Positions 7,557 through 17,633 are shown, counted from the first letter of the stretch. The stretch is 64,000 bases of DNA from Planctomycetota bacterium (GCA_014240375.1 JAAZXB010000014.1:23922-87921); one strand, 5' to 3'. The notes: generated by a model from the letters alone, not told the origin. Made by a program: numbers and translations.

Positions 7557-8609
7557 ATGAAGTATGCAACTCGCAGTGGCTGGTGGCCGATGATCTGCCG
7601 GCTGGGGATCTGTCTGGTGGCGATCAGCCTCTGGTCTCCTCGGTTGCTGATGGCGCAGCCTGAACTGGCGCCCGACTCACTCACCTCCACAGCCCGAGTC
7701 GGATCGGTCGAGGTGTCGGTTCAACTTCCCGATTGCCCCGAAGTGGTTCCTGCACTGCCCGATCTGACTCGACCCGGCATCTTGGAGATTCCTGGTGGCT
7801 GTCTACTCGATACGCCCCTGCCGATCCTCTGGTCCGGGGTTCTCCTGCCACCGGGAAAGCACCAGCTGTCGATCCAGGTCGGATCATCCTTACAGGTGCG
7901 ATTGCTGGCAAGATCCCTCGCCGGTGGACCCGAGATCGTGATTCCAGTGAAACGAAGTGTGCTCGATCGCCCTGCAAGCACGATCTTGGCGACGGTCGCC
8001 GTGATCACCCGGAAGAACGCGAAGGAACTGTTTTTACGACTGGAGTGGGGAGTACTGGCTCTGGTCAGTCACGGTGTTCCAGCGGCATCCACCACCCAGG
8101 AGGTCCACGGCTGGAAGTTACAGACTTTTGAGTTTCCGGAGATGTCGTCGATGCCGGCCCACTGTGTTCTCGGCACCATCGAGGATCCAGAGGGAGATCT
8201 ACCGCTGGTTCGAGCCGTGATGGTCTCGACTACCGGGGTTGGCCCACAACTACGACTCGAGGATCCTTCTCGTGCGCGGATTGCTGCGACCAGCGAAGAG
8301 ACTACTCGAGCGTTGGGTCGTGCCCGGAGAGAACTGCGTCGTCTCGAAGGAGAGGACCCGTCGAATCTGCAGGAGATCGCCCGCTGGCAAGGCCGGATCC
8401 GTAGGGCGCAGCAACAGCGGGAATCTCTCGAGAACAAGATCCAACAACTGGATGATGAAGGGGGAGTCAAGATTCTGACTCCGACAGGTGCTGCGGATCC
8501 GGGTCATCCGAGATTGCAGGTTTCTCTCAAGATGCAACAGGTGGGAGTGGTGCTGCAGGTCCGCTGCATTTCGGGGGAGTTTCACTTTCTCCTCCGGCCT
8601 ACTCGTTGA
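7557..8609 (+). CDS. Exported protein with C-terminal coiled coil, unknown function
   Basis: The frame is open from 7341, but the large hairpin at 7473-7519 makes starts before it unlikely. ATG 7557 is chosen because AGGA lies about eight bases upstream. The 350-residue product has a signal peptide (hydrophobic ICLVAISLWSPRLLMAQ). A beta-rich region with no recognised motif follows. About residues 240-300 form a charged, Arg/Glu/Gln-rich helix of coiled-coil character (RARRELRRLEG, QQQRESLENKIQQLDD). I do not recognise a family. It is probably periplasmic and stands alone between hairpin-flanked neighbours. Confidence 0.6.
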   Translation: MKYATRSGWWPMICRLGICLVAISLWSPRLLMAQPELAPDSLTSTARVGSVEVSVQLPDCPEVVPALPDLTRPGILEIPGGCLLDTPLPILWSGVLLPPGKHQLSIQVGSSLQVRLLARSLAGGPEIVIPVKRSVLDRPASTILATVAVITRKNAKELFLRLEWGVLALVSHGVPAASTTQEVHGWKLQTFEFPEMSSMPAHCVLGTIEDPEGDLPLVRAVMVSTTGVGPQLRLEDPSRARIAATSEETTRALGRARRELRRLEGEDPSNLQEIARWQGRIRRAQQQRESLENKIQQLDDEGGVKILTPTGAADPGHPRLQVSLKMQQVGVVLQVRCISGEFHFLLRPTR

Positions 8610-8645
8610 TCGTCTGCGGTCGCCTCTAGCAGTCCAGCAGACGGG

Positions 8646-10049
8646 TCAGTCGGCGATGCGCCTCTCGATCGGTTTCCAGTGCGGCGATGTGATCAGGAAA
8701 TAGCCCACCAGTAACAATGAAGCCGTCAGCAGCCCGAAGAAGAAGGCCCACCAGATCCCGGGTAGTCCCATCTCCCGGGTAAATGTCAGGTGGTAGCAGA
8801 GGGGGAGAGTGATACATGGAAATCCGATCACACCGATCGCCGCGGCTGGAATCGTCTGTCCTGCCCCGCGGAGGATTCCCGCAGCGACCGCTTGTACTCC
8901 ATCGAAGATCTGAAACCCTGCCGCGATGGGAAGCAGGGCTACCGCACTGGCGAGTACCCGTGGATCGGTCGAAAAGACTCCCAGCAATGAGGAGTCGAGC
9001 CACACGATCAACGATCCCAGGATGGCCATCACCAGGATCGCCAGCCCCAGTGCGGTGATCCCTGCGAGCCGTGCTTGGATCGGTTGGGCGGCACCCAGCA
9101 AGTTTCCGACTCGGGTGGTCGCTGCACCACTGATGCCCCAGGGGAACATGAAGGTGAAGGAGATGATTTTCAGTACCACGATGTGGGCGGCGATCTGGCT
9201 TTCACCGATCCAACCGGCCATCAAGGTGGCGGCCTGAAAGGTCCATACCTCGACGCCGAAGTGAATCGCCACCGGGATCCCCAGGGCCAGCAGTGCTCCC
9301 ATCGCCCGGAGAGAAAAGCTGCGGCGACTCCATGGGACCCAGCCCGCAGAGAAGTACTTCCCGCGGGCGGCGAGGACGATCAGCATCAGCAGCATCAGGC
9401 AGCGACTGGCGCCAGTGGCATATCCGGCACCTTCGATTCCCATCGCTGGGATGCCCCAACCACCGAAGATGAACAGTTCGTTGAATACAATATTGGCCAA
9501 GTTGGCGACGATCACCGTGATGACCATCGGAGCGAGGTGGCCTCGGCCCTGGAGGTATTGCTTCAGCACAAAGAATCCGAGAAATGCCGGGATACTGAAG
9601 ATCTGGGCGTGAGAATACTGGGCGGCCTTACGACTCAGTGATTCCGTCTGGCCGAGGATCAGCAGCACCTCCTCGGAGAAGTGCCAGCTCAGTACGAGCA
9701 GTGGTAGTAGCCCCAAGGCCAGTAAGAAACCACGCTGGAGGGTGCGGCCCAGAGCGACAGGATCCCTGGCGCCTTGTGCCTGAGTGACCAGTGGGTCGAT
9801 TCCCTGGATCAGCCCTTGAGCGATGACCAGAGTGCCGAAGACCCAGCTATCTCCCAGCGCCACAGAAGCCAGGGAGGTGGTCCCCAGCCTGCCGACCATC
9901 CACATGTCCACCAGTCCCATCACCATCATCCCGACCTGGGTGAAGACGATCGGCATCGCCAGTGATATCAGTGGGGAGATCTCTGATCGGGACAACGGTC
10001 GATTCCAATCGAGTTTCGGTGTCAGGAATTGTCTACCTAGCCTCAGCAA
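8646..10049 (-). CDS. MATE-family multidrug efflux transporter
   Basis: About 467 residues with twelve hydrophobic helices in two homologous halves are typical of the MATE/NorM family. The first half has PIVFTQVGMMVMGLVDMWMVG and ALGDSWVFG; a similar arrangement recurs in the second half (GIPVAIHFGVEVWTFQAATL and AAHIVV). Family members export cationic drugs or metabolites by Na+ or H+ antiport across the inner membrane. The start is uncertain: a TTG at 10049 keeps the full frame but has no SD. The gene is divergent from the M14 peptidase gene. Confidence 0.88.
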   Translation of the reverse strand: MLRLGRQFLTPKLDWNRPLSRSEISPLISLAMPIVFTQVGMMVMGLVDMWMVGRLGTTSLASVALGDSWVFGTLVIAQGLIQGIDPLVTQAQGARDPVALGRTLQRGFLLALGLLPLLVLSWHFSEEVLLILGQTESLSRKAAQYSHAQIFSIPAFLGFFVLKQYLQGRGHLAPMVITVIVANLANIVFNELFIFGGWGIPAMGIEGAGYATGASRCLMLLMLIVLAARGKYFSAGWVPWSRRSFSLRAMGALLALGIPVAIHFGVEVWTFQAATLMAGWIGESQIAAHIVVLKIISFTFMFPWGISGAATTRVGNLLGAAQPIQARLAGITALGLAILVMAILGSLIVWLDSSLLGVFSTDPRVLASAVALLPIAAGFQIFDGVQAVAAGILRGAGQTIPAAAIGVIGFPCITLPLCYHLTFTREMGLPGIWWAFFFGLLTASLLLVGYFLITSPHWKPIERRIAD

Positions 10050-10126
10050 CTGGAGGGGGGCAGAATGGCATCGCTACCGGGGAACACCTTGCTGCAAATA
10101 CACTCGAAGATCCAGGAGGATCGATG

Positions 10127-12757
10127 ATGAAACTGACCACTTCCATGCTCTTTTTGCTGGCGCTACTGGTTGCCGATGGTCGCCTGTTGGCGACGGATTT
10201 CGCCATCGAGGATGATTCCGCAAAGGCGCAGGAAACCACGAGATTCCCCTATACCGGGAGCGATACCTTTGAGGGCAAGATTCCCTCTCCCGATCAATTC
10301 TATGGCGTGAAGTTGGGAGATCGTTTCACCCCTCACCACGACGTGATGGCGTACTGCCGTGAAGTGGCGAGACTCTCTCCTCGAGTCTCCCTTGAACGGT
10401 ATGGGCACTCCGTGGAGGGGCGAGAACTGGTCCTCCTGATGATCTCCGACCAGAAAACGATTTCTCGACTCGATCAGATCGAGTCCGACCTCGGATTGCT
10501 GGCGGATCCACGAGAGTTGTCGGAGAGGGAGGACCTTTCGCTGGAGGAGTTGGTAGCCCATCTGCCCGCGGTGGTGTGGCTCTCCTACAACGTGCACGGA
10601 GATGAGTCCTCCGGTACCGAGGCCGCGCTCGCCACGATCCACCAGCTGGCGGATGGATCGGACCCGGCGATTCGCAGAATTCGGGAGAACTGCCTGGTGA
10701 TCGTCGATCCTCTGCTCAATCCCGATGGCCGAGAAAGATATCTGCACTGGTACCAGCAAAATGGCGCAGTTCCTCCCGATCCCGATCCCGCAGCCCGAGA
10801 GCACTCCCCATCTTCACCTTCGGGTCGAAGTAATCACTATCTGTTCGACCTCAATCGAGACTGGGCCTGGCAGAGTCAGCCGGAGACGAGGGCCAGAATC
10901 CCCCAGTACCTGCGGTGGCAGCCCCAAGTCCATGTCGATTTCCATGAGATGAGTCCGCAGTCGACGTACTTCTTTTTTCCTCCGGAGGAGCCGATCAACT
11001 CGAACATTCCGGAAGATCGAGTCGAGTGGAGTCGTACATTTGGACTCGCCAATGCCAAGGCTTTCGATCGATTCACCTGGAGATATTACACCGCTGAGCA
11101 ATTCGATCTGTTCTATCCCGCCTACGGTGATTCCTGGCCGACTCTCAATGGAGCGATCGGGATGACCTACGAGCAAGCGGGTGGGGGAAGTGCCGGCCTG
11201 GTGTATCGCCGTCGAAATGGCACCTTGTTGACACTCCAGGAACGGCTCCACCATCACCATGTTGCTGGCCTGGCGACGGCGGATTGTGCGGCACAAAATC
11301 GAGTCCAACTGCTGACTGATTTTCATCAATTCCGGCAGGACACCATCTATGCGGGACGAGATTCCGACATCTCACAGTTCATCATCCCGCCTGCATCCGG
11401 AGATCGACGACTGTCGTTACTGCGGTTGTTGAAGGCGCAGGGGATCGAGATGGTGCAAACCATCGATGAGGTGGTGGTGGAAGGTTTGGTCCATCACGAT
11501 GGGACCGCTCAGGAGATCCTCAAACTGGCTGCGGGTACGGTGGTGGTTCCGCTCGATCAACCGCAAGGGCGTCTCGCCAGGACGCTGCTGGAGCCACATG
11601 CCAGTGCCGGAGAAGCATACTTTTACGATGTCGCCGCCTGGTCACTACCGATGGCGTTTGGCGTCGAGACGCTGATCGCAAGCCAGCCCATCTCCGGCAT
11701 CCTGATTCCGCTGGGACCGATCGAGGACCCGGTCGGACGGGTCGAGCAGCAAGCCGGGGTCGCCTACCTCCATCGCTGGGAGGGGGTACCCTCTGCCCGG
11801 GCACTGCGAGCGATTCAGAAGGGAGGCGAGCGGGTCGACTTGATCACCGAGGCGATCCAGATCCAGGGTCAGAATTATCCGGCGGGAACCCTGGTCGTGA
11901 GAGTTTCCTCACCCGACACTCATGCTCTGGTCGAGCAAGTCGCGCGAGCCACGGGAACGGTGTTCCACGGCACCGCGAGCGGCTGGACCGACCTGGGTCC
12001 CGACCTCGGTTCCGGCACCTTCCCCGAACTGGCCCACGCTCGGATCGCGGTGCTGGGCCCCGATTCAGTCTCGAGTCTTTCCTACGGTGCGGTTTGGAGT
12101 TTTCTCGAACAGGAGATGGGCATCGAGTTCACGACCGTTTCCGCCGCTCGGCTCTCTCGAGCTCTCGATCTCATCGATGTGCTGGTGATTCCCTCGGGTA
12201 TGAGGGGGTCGTCACTGGGGGACCGCACAAAAAAGAAACTGGCGCAGTGGGTTGGAAGCGGAGGCGTCGTGCTGGCGCTGGGTAGTAGCGCGTTTCAGAT
12301 GGGTGAGTCCGGGATCGACCTGGTCTCGCAGAAGATTCGAAAAGTGGAGGAGCCGGAGGAGAAGCCGAAGAAACGGCGCACTCGAGCGGACCTTCGTGAA
12401 GAACGTCGACAGCAACAGGTGCCCGGCAACATCGTCTCGGTCGACCTGGATCCAGAGCATCCGCTCTCCTTTGGTCAGCCACCGAGGATCTTCGGATTCA
12501 TCGGTAGTGCGAAGATCTTTGAATTGTCGGGAGGGGTGAGTGATGTGGGGGTGCTGCAAGAAGAGGATCCTGTGGTGAGTGGCTTCATCTCCGATGAGAA
12601 CCAGCAAGCCCTCGCAGGAGGAGTGTGGCTGGTGGAGCAGGGAGTGGGGCGTGGCAGGGTGGTACTATTTGCCGGAGATCCACTGTTTCGATCGTTCTGG
12701 CGGGGAACCGCAGACCTGTTCCTGAATGGATTACTGCTGCTGGCAGAAGAATCCTGA
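10127..12757 (+). CDS. Secreted M14-family zinc carboxypeptidase-like protein
   Basis: This 876-residue protein starts at the second of two adjacent ATGs, seven bases after AGGAGG. It has a signal peptide (LFLLALLVADGRLLA). The peptidase domain carries the HxxE zinc motif in YNVHGDESSG, LNPDGRERY, FDLNRDWAW, and the third zinc ligand region VHVDFHEMSPQ. Long M14-like proteins of this type end in a glutamine-amidotransferase-like fold. Here the C-terminal third contains DVLVIPSG and GGVVLALGSSAF, consistent with that. A Lys/Arg/Glu-rich insertion (EEPEEKPKKRRT) lies near residue 750. It is likely periplasmic or secreted peptide turnover; substrate unknown. Confidence 0.85.
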   Translation: MKLTTSMLFLLALLVADGRLLATDFAIEDDSAKAQETTRFPYTGSDTFEGKIPSPDQFYGVKLGDRFTPHHDVMAYCREVARLSPRVSLERYGHSVEGRELVLLMISDQKTISRLDQIESDLGLLADPRELSEREDLSLEELVAHLPAVVWLSYNVHGDESSGTEAALATIHQLADGSDPAIRRIRENCLVIVDPLLNPDGRERYLHWYQQNGAVPPDPDPAAREHSPSSPSGRSNHYLFDLNRDWAWQSQPETRARIPQYLRWQPQVHVDFHEMSPQSTYFFFPPEEPINSNIPEDRVEWSRTFGLANAKAFDRFTWRYYTAEQFDLFYPAYGDSWPTLNGAIGMTYEQAGGGSAGLVYRRRNGTLLTLQERLHHHHVAGLATADCAAQNRVQLLTDFHQFRQDTIYAGRDSDISQFIIPPASGDRRLSLLRLLKAQGIEMVQTIDEVVVEGLVHHDGTAQEILKLAAGTVVVPLDQPQGRLARTLLEPHASAGEAYFYDVAAWSLPMAFGVETLIASQPISGILIPLGPIEDPVGRVEQQAGVAYLHRWEGVPSARALRAIQKGGERVDLITEAIQIQGQNYPAGTLVVRVSSPDTHALVEQVARATGTVFHGTASGWTDLGPDLGSGTFPELAHARIAVLGPDSVSSLSYGAVWSFLEQEMGIEFTTVSAARLSRALDLIDVLVIPSGMRGSSLGDRTKKKLAQWVGSGGVVLALGSSAFQMGESGIDLVSQKIRKVEEPEEKPKKRRTRADLREERRQQQVPGNIVSVDLDPEHPLSFGQPPRIFGFIGSAKIFELSGGVSDVGVLQEEDPVVSGFISDENQQALAGGVWLVEQGVGRGRVVLFAGDPLFRSFWRGTADLFLNGLLLLAEES

Positions 12758-12832
12758 AAATTCACTTCAGATCGAGGCTCCGAAGGTCGATAGGGCAGAT
12801 GAGAACTGAATTCCCTGACCTTCGGAGGATCG

Positions 12833-13372
12833 ATGACCCAACAAGAGCAGAATCGGCAGGCTTCTGGGGTGGATAACCCCCTCTCCCCGGAAGTGGTGAT
12901 CCGCAAGATACGCTTTTTGATCGACGCCCATCATGAAACGGTTCCCGGGCTGGCTCGAGGAATCGGCGTGCTCCCCAATACCATCCAGGATGTGCTCGAT
13001 GGGCAGGCCTTTCCCAGCCGTGCTCTGGTACGTCGCATCGCCGAGCGTTTCTCGCTGCCGGTAGAGTTTTTCAGCGCCGAGGTCGGCAGCAGCTCCGAGT
13101 CGAAAGGGACCGGTTCGGGCTCACGAGCCGCACGCAAATCGTCACAGAAATCCGCCAGTTCACGCAGTTCCAAGGGTGCCCCATCGACCCCGGCCAAAGG
13201 AAAAGTTTCAGCCACTGCCAAGCCGGTGGCACGAGCTCAGGACAAGGTGGCGGTTCCTGGTACGGCGATTCTGCAGCAGGCACTGATCGAACTGTTGATC
13301 CAGAAGGGTTTGATCAGCGCCGATGAGTGGAATGCCAGGGTGCGTCTGGTGTCGAAGCGAAACGCGACCTAG
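12833..13372 (+). CDS. XRE-type HTH DNA-binding protein with Ser/Lys-rich linker
   Basis: This 179-residue protein starts at an ATG with GGAGG upstream. Residues 20-75 resemble a Cro/C1-type helix-turn-helix (VPGLARGIGVLPNTIQDVLD followed by SRALVRRIAERFSLP). A long, low-complexity Ser/Lys/Ala linker (about 83-135) follows, then a short C-terminal helical domain (AILQQALIELLIQKGLIS). The layout suggests a regulator or nucleoid-associated protein with a flexible basic tail. It lies between the M14 gene and the convergent pgi gene, and no target site can be read from sequence. Confidence 0.65.
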   Translation: MTQQEQNRQASGVDNPLSPEVVIRKIRFLIDAHHETVPGLARGIGVLPNTIQDVLDGQAFPSRALVRRIAERFSLPVEFFSAEVGSSSESKGTGSGSRAARKSSQKSASSRSSKGAPSTPAKGKVSATAKPVARAQDKVAVPGTAILQQALIELLIQKGLISADEWNARVRLVSKRNAT

Positions 13373-13414
13373 TTACCCTGATCGATGCTAGCGCGGATCG
13401 ATGCCAGGCACTGC

Positions 13415-14716
13415 CTAGCGACAGGGGATCGGCGCGGCGGGTGTGATGCTCGGTGCCCCGGAGGTGATGGCCGCCGCCTGGTCCTCCCAACCACTTCTTC
13501 CCATCTTGAAGAAAGCGACCGCTTTCCCCCCCTCGACACCGGGCTGGTCAAAGGGATTGACCTGCAGGATGGCCGCCGCCATCAGCGTGGCCATCTCCCA
13601 GGTCAGCATCAGTGCGCCGAGGTGCTCGGCATCGAGAGCATCGAGGGTCATCGTCGAGACCGGTCGTCCGGCGGATCCGAGAGCGGCCACGGTCCCTTCG
13701 CGTTCGGCGCGATGTAATTGCCCGAGGCTTTTTCCCGCGAGGTACTGAAGATCCTGATGAAGCGCCGCAGTGGTCTGGTCGAGGATCGGATCCGCAGTGT
13801 CGAGGTCGCTATCGAGTACCAGATACTGCTTGTCGTCGGGGCCTTCGGCGAACAACTGCACCAGTGAATGCTGATCGGTGACTCCACGAGCGACCAGCGG
13901 CGTCGATCCGGTCCACACCTCTTTCCCCGACAGGTCGTGACGCTTGCCGAGACTCTCCGCCCACAGTTGTGCGAACCAGTCGCCAAAGGTACTGAGGCGA
14001 TCTCGATAGCTGAACATCACCACCGTCTGGCGTGATTCTTGATGAGCGGACCAGCCGCTGATCCAGCGCACCAATCCATGGTCCTCCTCGGCCAGTCGAA
14101 GATCGCCCAGCACCGCTTGAGCGCCGCGCCGTATCCCTTCGACATCGATGCCGCAACAGAGCGCAGGTAACCAACCGACCGCGGTCATGACCGAAAAACG
14201 ACCTCCCACATCGGAGGGGACCGGAAGTGATCGCCAACCACGAGCGGTGACGAGTTCTCGCAGAGCCCCGCGATCGGGATCAGTGATGGCGATGATCTTG
14301 TCATCCGCCGAGACCCCGGCATCTTCGAGGGCGCGATAGACCCGAAGAAGTTGCGCAGCGGTCTCTGCAGTGCCGCCCGATTTCGAGATGATCAGTACCG
14401 TGGTGTGAGCGAGGTTGAGCCGATCGAGAGTCCTATCGACACCTTCAGGATCGATGTTGTCGAGCACTGTCAAGCGGGTATCGCCTGGGACCAGAGCGTC
14501 CACCAGTGTTCTGGCACCGAGGGCAGACCCACCGATTCCCAGCAGTAAGATCGAGTCCTCCTGTGGGATCGACGCTGCGACCTGCTCGGCCAGAGGAATC
14601 GCCCCATCGTCCTCGATGGCTCCGATGAACCCCGGTGGATCGGCCAGGATCTGCTGCAAGATCTCGACAGCAGAGGAGCAGTCCGCTCCTGTCACCGGCG
14701 ACCAGGAGATGCTCAA
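13415..14716 (-). CDS. pgi: Glucose-6-phosphate isomerase
   Basis: This enzyme interconverts glucose 6-phosphate and fructose 6-phosphate. Family motifs seen are LLLGIGGSALGART, ISKSGGTAETAAQ for phosphate binding, and VPSDVGGRFSVMT. At 433 residues it is the short bacterial type. The start is taken as a TTG at 14716 because AGGAGAGG lies upstream and it overlaps the stop of the preceding aminotransferase gene (TTGA). An ATG at 14767 is also in frame but sits inside the aminotransferase gene. The C-terminus ends in an Ala/Pro-rich tail (SGAPSITPAAPIP). It is probably translationally coupled to the upstream gene. Confidence 0.93.
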   Translation of the reverse strand: MSISWSPVTGADCSSAVEILQQILADPPGFIGAIEDDGAIPLAEQVAASIPQEDSILLLGIGGSALGARTLVDALVPGDTRLTVLDNIDPEGVDRTLDRLNLAHTTVLIISKSGGTAETAAQLLRVYRALEDAGVSADDKIIAITDPDRGALRELVTARGWRSLPVPSDVGGRFSVMTAVGWLPALCCGIDVEGIRRGAQAVLGDLRLAEEDHGLVRWISGWSAHQESRQTVVMFSYRDRLSTFGDWFAQLWAESLGKRHDLSGKEVWTGSTPLVARGVTDQHSLVQLFAEGPDDKQYLVLDSDLDTADPILDQTTAALHQDLQYLAGKSLGQLHRAEREGTVAALGSAGRPVSTMTLDALDAEHLGALMLTWEMATLMAAAILQVNPFDQPGVEGGKAVAFFKMGRSGWEDQAAAITSGAPSITPAAPIPCR

Positions 14717-15918
14717 TCGCCGGTCCTCTCCTTTAGAGAAGGACACTTTTCCGCCAGCCGTTCCCACGCCGGGAGGGACTGCTGCACCACTGAATGGGGC
14801 ACCGCGAAGGAGAGGCGGAAGTGGCCGGAACGACCGAATCCTCTGCCGGGTACCACCAGAATCCGCTCTTCCATCGCTTGCTCGATGAACTGGACATCAT
14901 CCGGCTCTGGCGTGCGGGGAAAGAGGAAGAAAGCGCCCTGAGGATGGACGAATTGGAAGCCCAGTTGTCCCAGATGCTGGGTGAGGGTCTCTCGATTGAG
15001 CTGGTACTCGGTGAGATCGACCGTGGCTTCCTGACAATCGGCCACCGCCAGTTGCAGGAGGCTTGGTGCGTTGACGAAACCGAGGATTCGATTACAGAAG
15101 GTGCAACCTTCGACCAGTGCCTTCTGATCGGTGGCGGCTGGGTGCACCGCCAGGTAGCCGATCCGATCCCCGGCCAGGCCGAGATCTTTGGAATGCGAAG
15201 TGATGACGATGGTGTCCTGGTAGAGATTCGCGATCTCGGGGCACTGAACCTCATCATAGGTGACCTTGCGGTACGGCTCATCGGTGATCAGGTAGATCGG
15301 ATGATCAATCCGGCGAGAAGCGGTCTCCAGCGCTTCACAGAACGATTTCAGTTCCTGCTCGCTGTAAACCCTGCCGGTCGGATTGTTGGGACTGTTGATG
15401 ATGACCGCTCGCGTTCGCTCGGTCACCTTCGACAGCAGCATCTCCGGGTCGGGACAGAAGTCCTCAGTGGTGGGGCAGTCGACTGCAACACCACCGTGAT
15501 TCTCGATGTAGAACATGTACTCGACGAAGAATGGACTGAGGATGATGACTTCATCCCCGGGGTTGAGCAGCGTCTTGAGCGAGATGTTGAGAGCCCCCCC
15601 GGCACCCACCGTCATCACCACATGAGATCCTGTCCACGGCAGATCGGTACGCCGCGACAGATCTGCAGCGACCTTCTCCCGGACCTCGGGCCAGCCCGAA
15701 TTGGGCATGTAACGATGGATTCCTTCTTGCGACCCATTGACCAGCTCGCGCAGTCGATCGATCAGTATTGCCGGCGGCGGAAGGTGCGGATTGCCGAGGG
15801 TGAAATCGTAGATTTCGTCGGTTCCATGGATCTTCTTGAGGCGACTGCCTTCTTCGAACATTTTTCGGATCCAGGAGGATCGTGAGATCGATTTGCTCAC
15901 GGCTTGAGATATCGGCAA
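14713..15918 (-). CDS. PLP-dependent aminotransferase, class I/II
   Basis: This 401-residue fold-type I aminotransferase carries YMPNSGWPEVREKVA, the NSPNNPTGRVYS motif, LITDEPYRK for the PLP pyridine-binding region, and SHSKDLGLAGDRIGY, in which the Lys should form the internal aldimine. The Arg near the end (FRLSFAVP) should bind the substrate carboxylate. The family is aspartate-aminotransferase-like, but specificity cannot be fixed by eye. It precedes pgi with a TTGA overlap. The start is an ATG at 15918; a longer upstream frame is not supported. Confidence 0.88.
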   Translation of the reverse strand: MPISQAVSKSISRSSWIRKMFEEGSRLKKIHGTDEIYDFTLGNPHLPPPAILIDRLRELVNGSQEGIHRYMPNSGWPEVREKVAADLSRRTDLPWTGSHVVMTVGAGGALNISLKTLLNPGDEVIILSPFFVEYMFYIENHGGVAVDCPTTEDFCPDPEMLLSKVTERTRAVIINSPNNPTGRVYSEQELKSFCEALETASRRIDHPIYLITDEPYRKVTYDEVQCPEIANLYQDTIVITSHSKDLGLAGDRIGYLAVHPAATDQKALVEGCTFCNRILGFVNAPSLLQLAVADCQEATVDLTEYQLNRETLTQHLGQLGFQFVHPQGAFFLFPRTPEPDDVQFIEQAMEERILVVPGRGFGRSGHFRLSFAVPHSVVQQSLPAWERLAEKCPSLKERTGD

Positions 15919-16460
15919 GAAACGTTCCTCTCGGCGAATTCTAACGATGCGGGTGGAATCGCCGTATATGGGTGATTTGAGACAACTTGTGCAGGATAGG
16001 GTGGGGGCAGGGCGGCGGCAACAGGGGGTAAAAAACTCTTCCGGCGGCCGCTTTTTTCTGGACTAGCGTCCACAACTTGTCCACAATCCACTCTGCTCTC
16101 GTGACACGAGATCTGGGGAATTCCGATACTGGTTCAACACCGAACAGAGTCGATCCCCGATAGAGCATAGAGGTGATTCCGGATGCCATCGTGAAGGTGG
16201 CAGGAATCCACTGCCAGTGCTGCGCTGTTACGAGTTCTGATTCGTTCCTGAAGACCCGGCCCGGAACATTCCCCAATTTCCCCCTTCTGGGTTGGGTCTC
16301 TTTTTCTTCTTTCTGACCTGGTGCGACGAGTCAGAGTGGAGAAGAGTCCCTCCGGTCTTCAACTCCCCCCAGTATCGATGAGAAGCCAGTATCGATGAGA
16401 AGCCAGTATCGATGAGAAGCCAGTATCGATGAGAAGTTCGGCTGCCTGAGAAACTCGGCT
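15919..16460. other. 540-bp intergenic region with a DnaA-box-like site and a repeat array
   Basis: I see no convincing gene. The segment holds the aminotransferase 5' region. It contains TTGTCCACA (16077-16085), one mismatch from the DnaA box consensus TTATCCACA, next to a second TCCACAA at 16069-16075. Homopolymer-like tracts lie around 16030-16055. A four-unit 17-bp array lies near the right end. Confidence 0.5.
16369..16436. repeat. 17-bp tandem array, four perfect units
   Basis: Four identical copies of CCAGTATCGATGAGAAG run contiguously from 16369 to 16436, ending 24 bp from the stop of the minus-strand gene at 16461. Perfect identity suggests recent expansion. Confidence 0.93.
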
Positions 16461-17516
16461 TCATCCGCCGATGTTGGGGAAGGGATCGCCTGGCTGAGGG
16501 GGTGCGGCTCCGTCGATCCCGAGGGACCTGCAGAGGCTCGCCATCTCTCTCACCTGCTGAGAGGTGGTGCCCGACGACAACTCGACGATTCGCAGATCAT
16601 CGTCGGCGAAATCACTGAACTGTGACTGAAGGTCGAGTTTTCCGTCACCGAGGTTGACCAGTGAGTTGTCGAGCAGATCGCGAAGGTAACACCCTTCGAC
16701 CCTCGCTCGATCTTCGGGCAGTGGATCGACCGTTTCGAGGCCTTGCAAGATCGCCAGCGATTGCGCCGCAGCGGGATCGGCGATCCAGCGCAACGGAGCT
16801 CCTTGGAAGATCTGGTACAGTTCGAGGAATCCGCTGCGATCGGTCACTGTGCCGATGCGATCCGATTCACGCAGTGCGATGGAGATGCCCAGCTCGGAAG
16901 CACGCTCGAGCGCCGGGTCGAGACTCCTCAGCAGTGCATCTCGCGACTTCTGCTGGCGCTGCTGTGTGGCCATATCCGGCCGGGTCAGTGCCTTCAACTG
17001 CTGTCGCTGCTGCTCGATCCAACGCTCCACCTGTGCTGCGGTTTGCGGATCTTCGGGGGATCGGCTCCGGTCGATCTTTTGCTGCGTCTCGGCGATCAAC
17101 TGCAGGCATCCGGCGGTCGGGTCGTGCCCCGCTGGATTTGAGGGAGAGAGGAGTACCCGTTCCAATCGGTGACGATCGGCCAGTTCCAGAGCATCGAGCA
17201 GAGAAACTTGCGCCGCCAGCCGCTCCGATTCCTCGAGAGCCGCCAGCGACGGGCAACTGCGGCGGGGGTGTCTCGAAAACTGTGGCTGTCGCAGTTGGCC
17301 CCCGCTGATGGCAGCATTGGGGTGGGGCAGTGGTGCTTCCAGGGCGGTCACCTGGTGGCCCGCTCCCACGACCTCCTGCACCAGGGCGGCGATCTGATGG
17401 CGCTCGATCTCGGCTCCGATCACGATCCCGGGAATTTCACCATCGAGGAGCCAGCGGACCTGCTGGGCCTGAGAGAGGGGTGACGAGGGGAGCAGGGCGG
17501 TGGAGAGGCTGAGCAA
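16461..17516 (-). CDS. Sugar-phosphate isomerase/epimerase-like TIM-barrel protein, possibly degenerate
   Basis: This 351-residue protein starts at a TTG with AAGGA upstream. The fold is suggested by an early VTALEAPLPHPN strand-loop, LLDALELADRHRLERVLLSPSNP in the middle, and the C-terminal pattern LGDGKLDLQSQF and DDLRIVELSSG, which resembles the GxGxID and final-strand Glu of xylose-isomerase-like TIM barrels. Several expected metal ligands are not obvious, so it may have lost catalysis or changed substrate. The middle is Gln-rich (QQQRQQ, TQQRQQKSRD). It is divergent from gmhA. Confidence 0.5.
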   Translation of the reverse strand: MLSLSTALLPSSPLSQAQQVRWLLDGEIPGIVIGAEIERHQIAALVQEVVGAGHQVTALEAPLPHPNAAISGGQLRQPQFSRHPRRSCPSLAALEESERLAAQVSLLDALELADRHRLERVLLSPSNPAGHDPTAGCLQLIAETQQKIDRSRSPEDPQTAAQVERWIEQQRQQLKALTRPDMATQQRQQKSRDALLRSLDPALERASELGISIALRESDRIGTVTDRSGFLELYQIFQGAPLRWIADPAAAQSLAILQGLETVDPLPEDRARVEGCYLRDLLDNSLVNLGDGKLDLQSQFSDFADDDLRIVELSSGTTSQQVREMASLCRSLGIDGAAPPQPGDPFPNIGG

Positions 17517-17633
17517 GGAGTTCCTTTCTGACCGGTGGATCCTAGCCCCGGAGAGGGCTCAGGCGAAGGGTACTCCCGTTGGACTGGAGACCCGGCCGTG
17601 AAGATGTATCCTCAGGTCTCGGGAGGAGATCCA

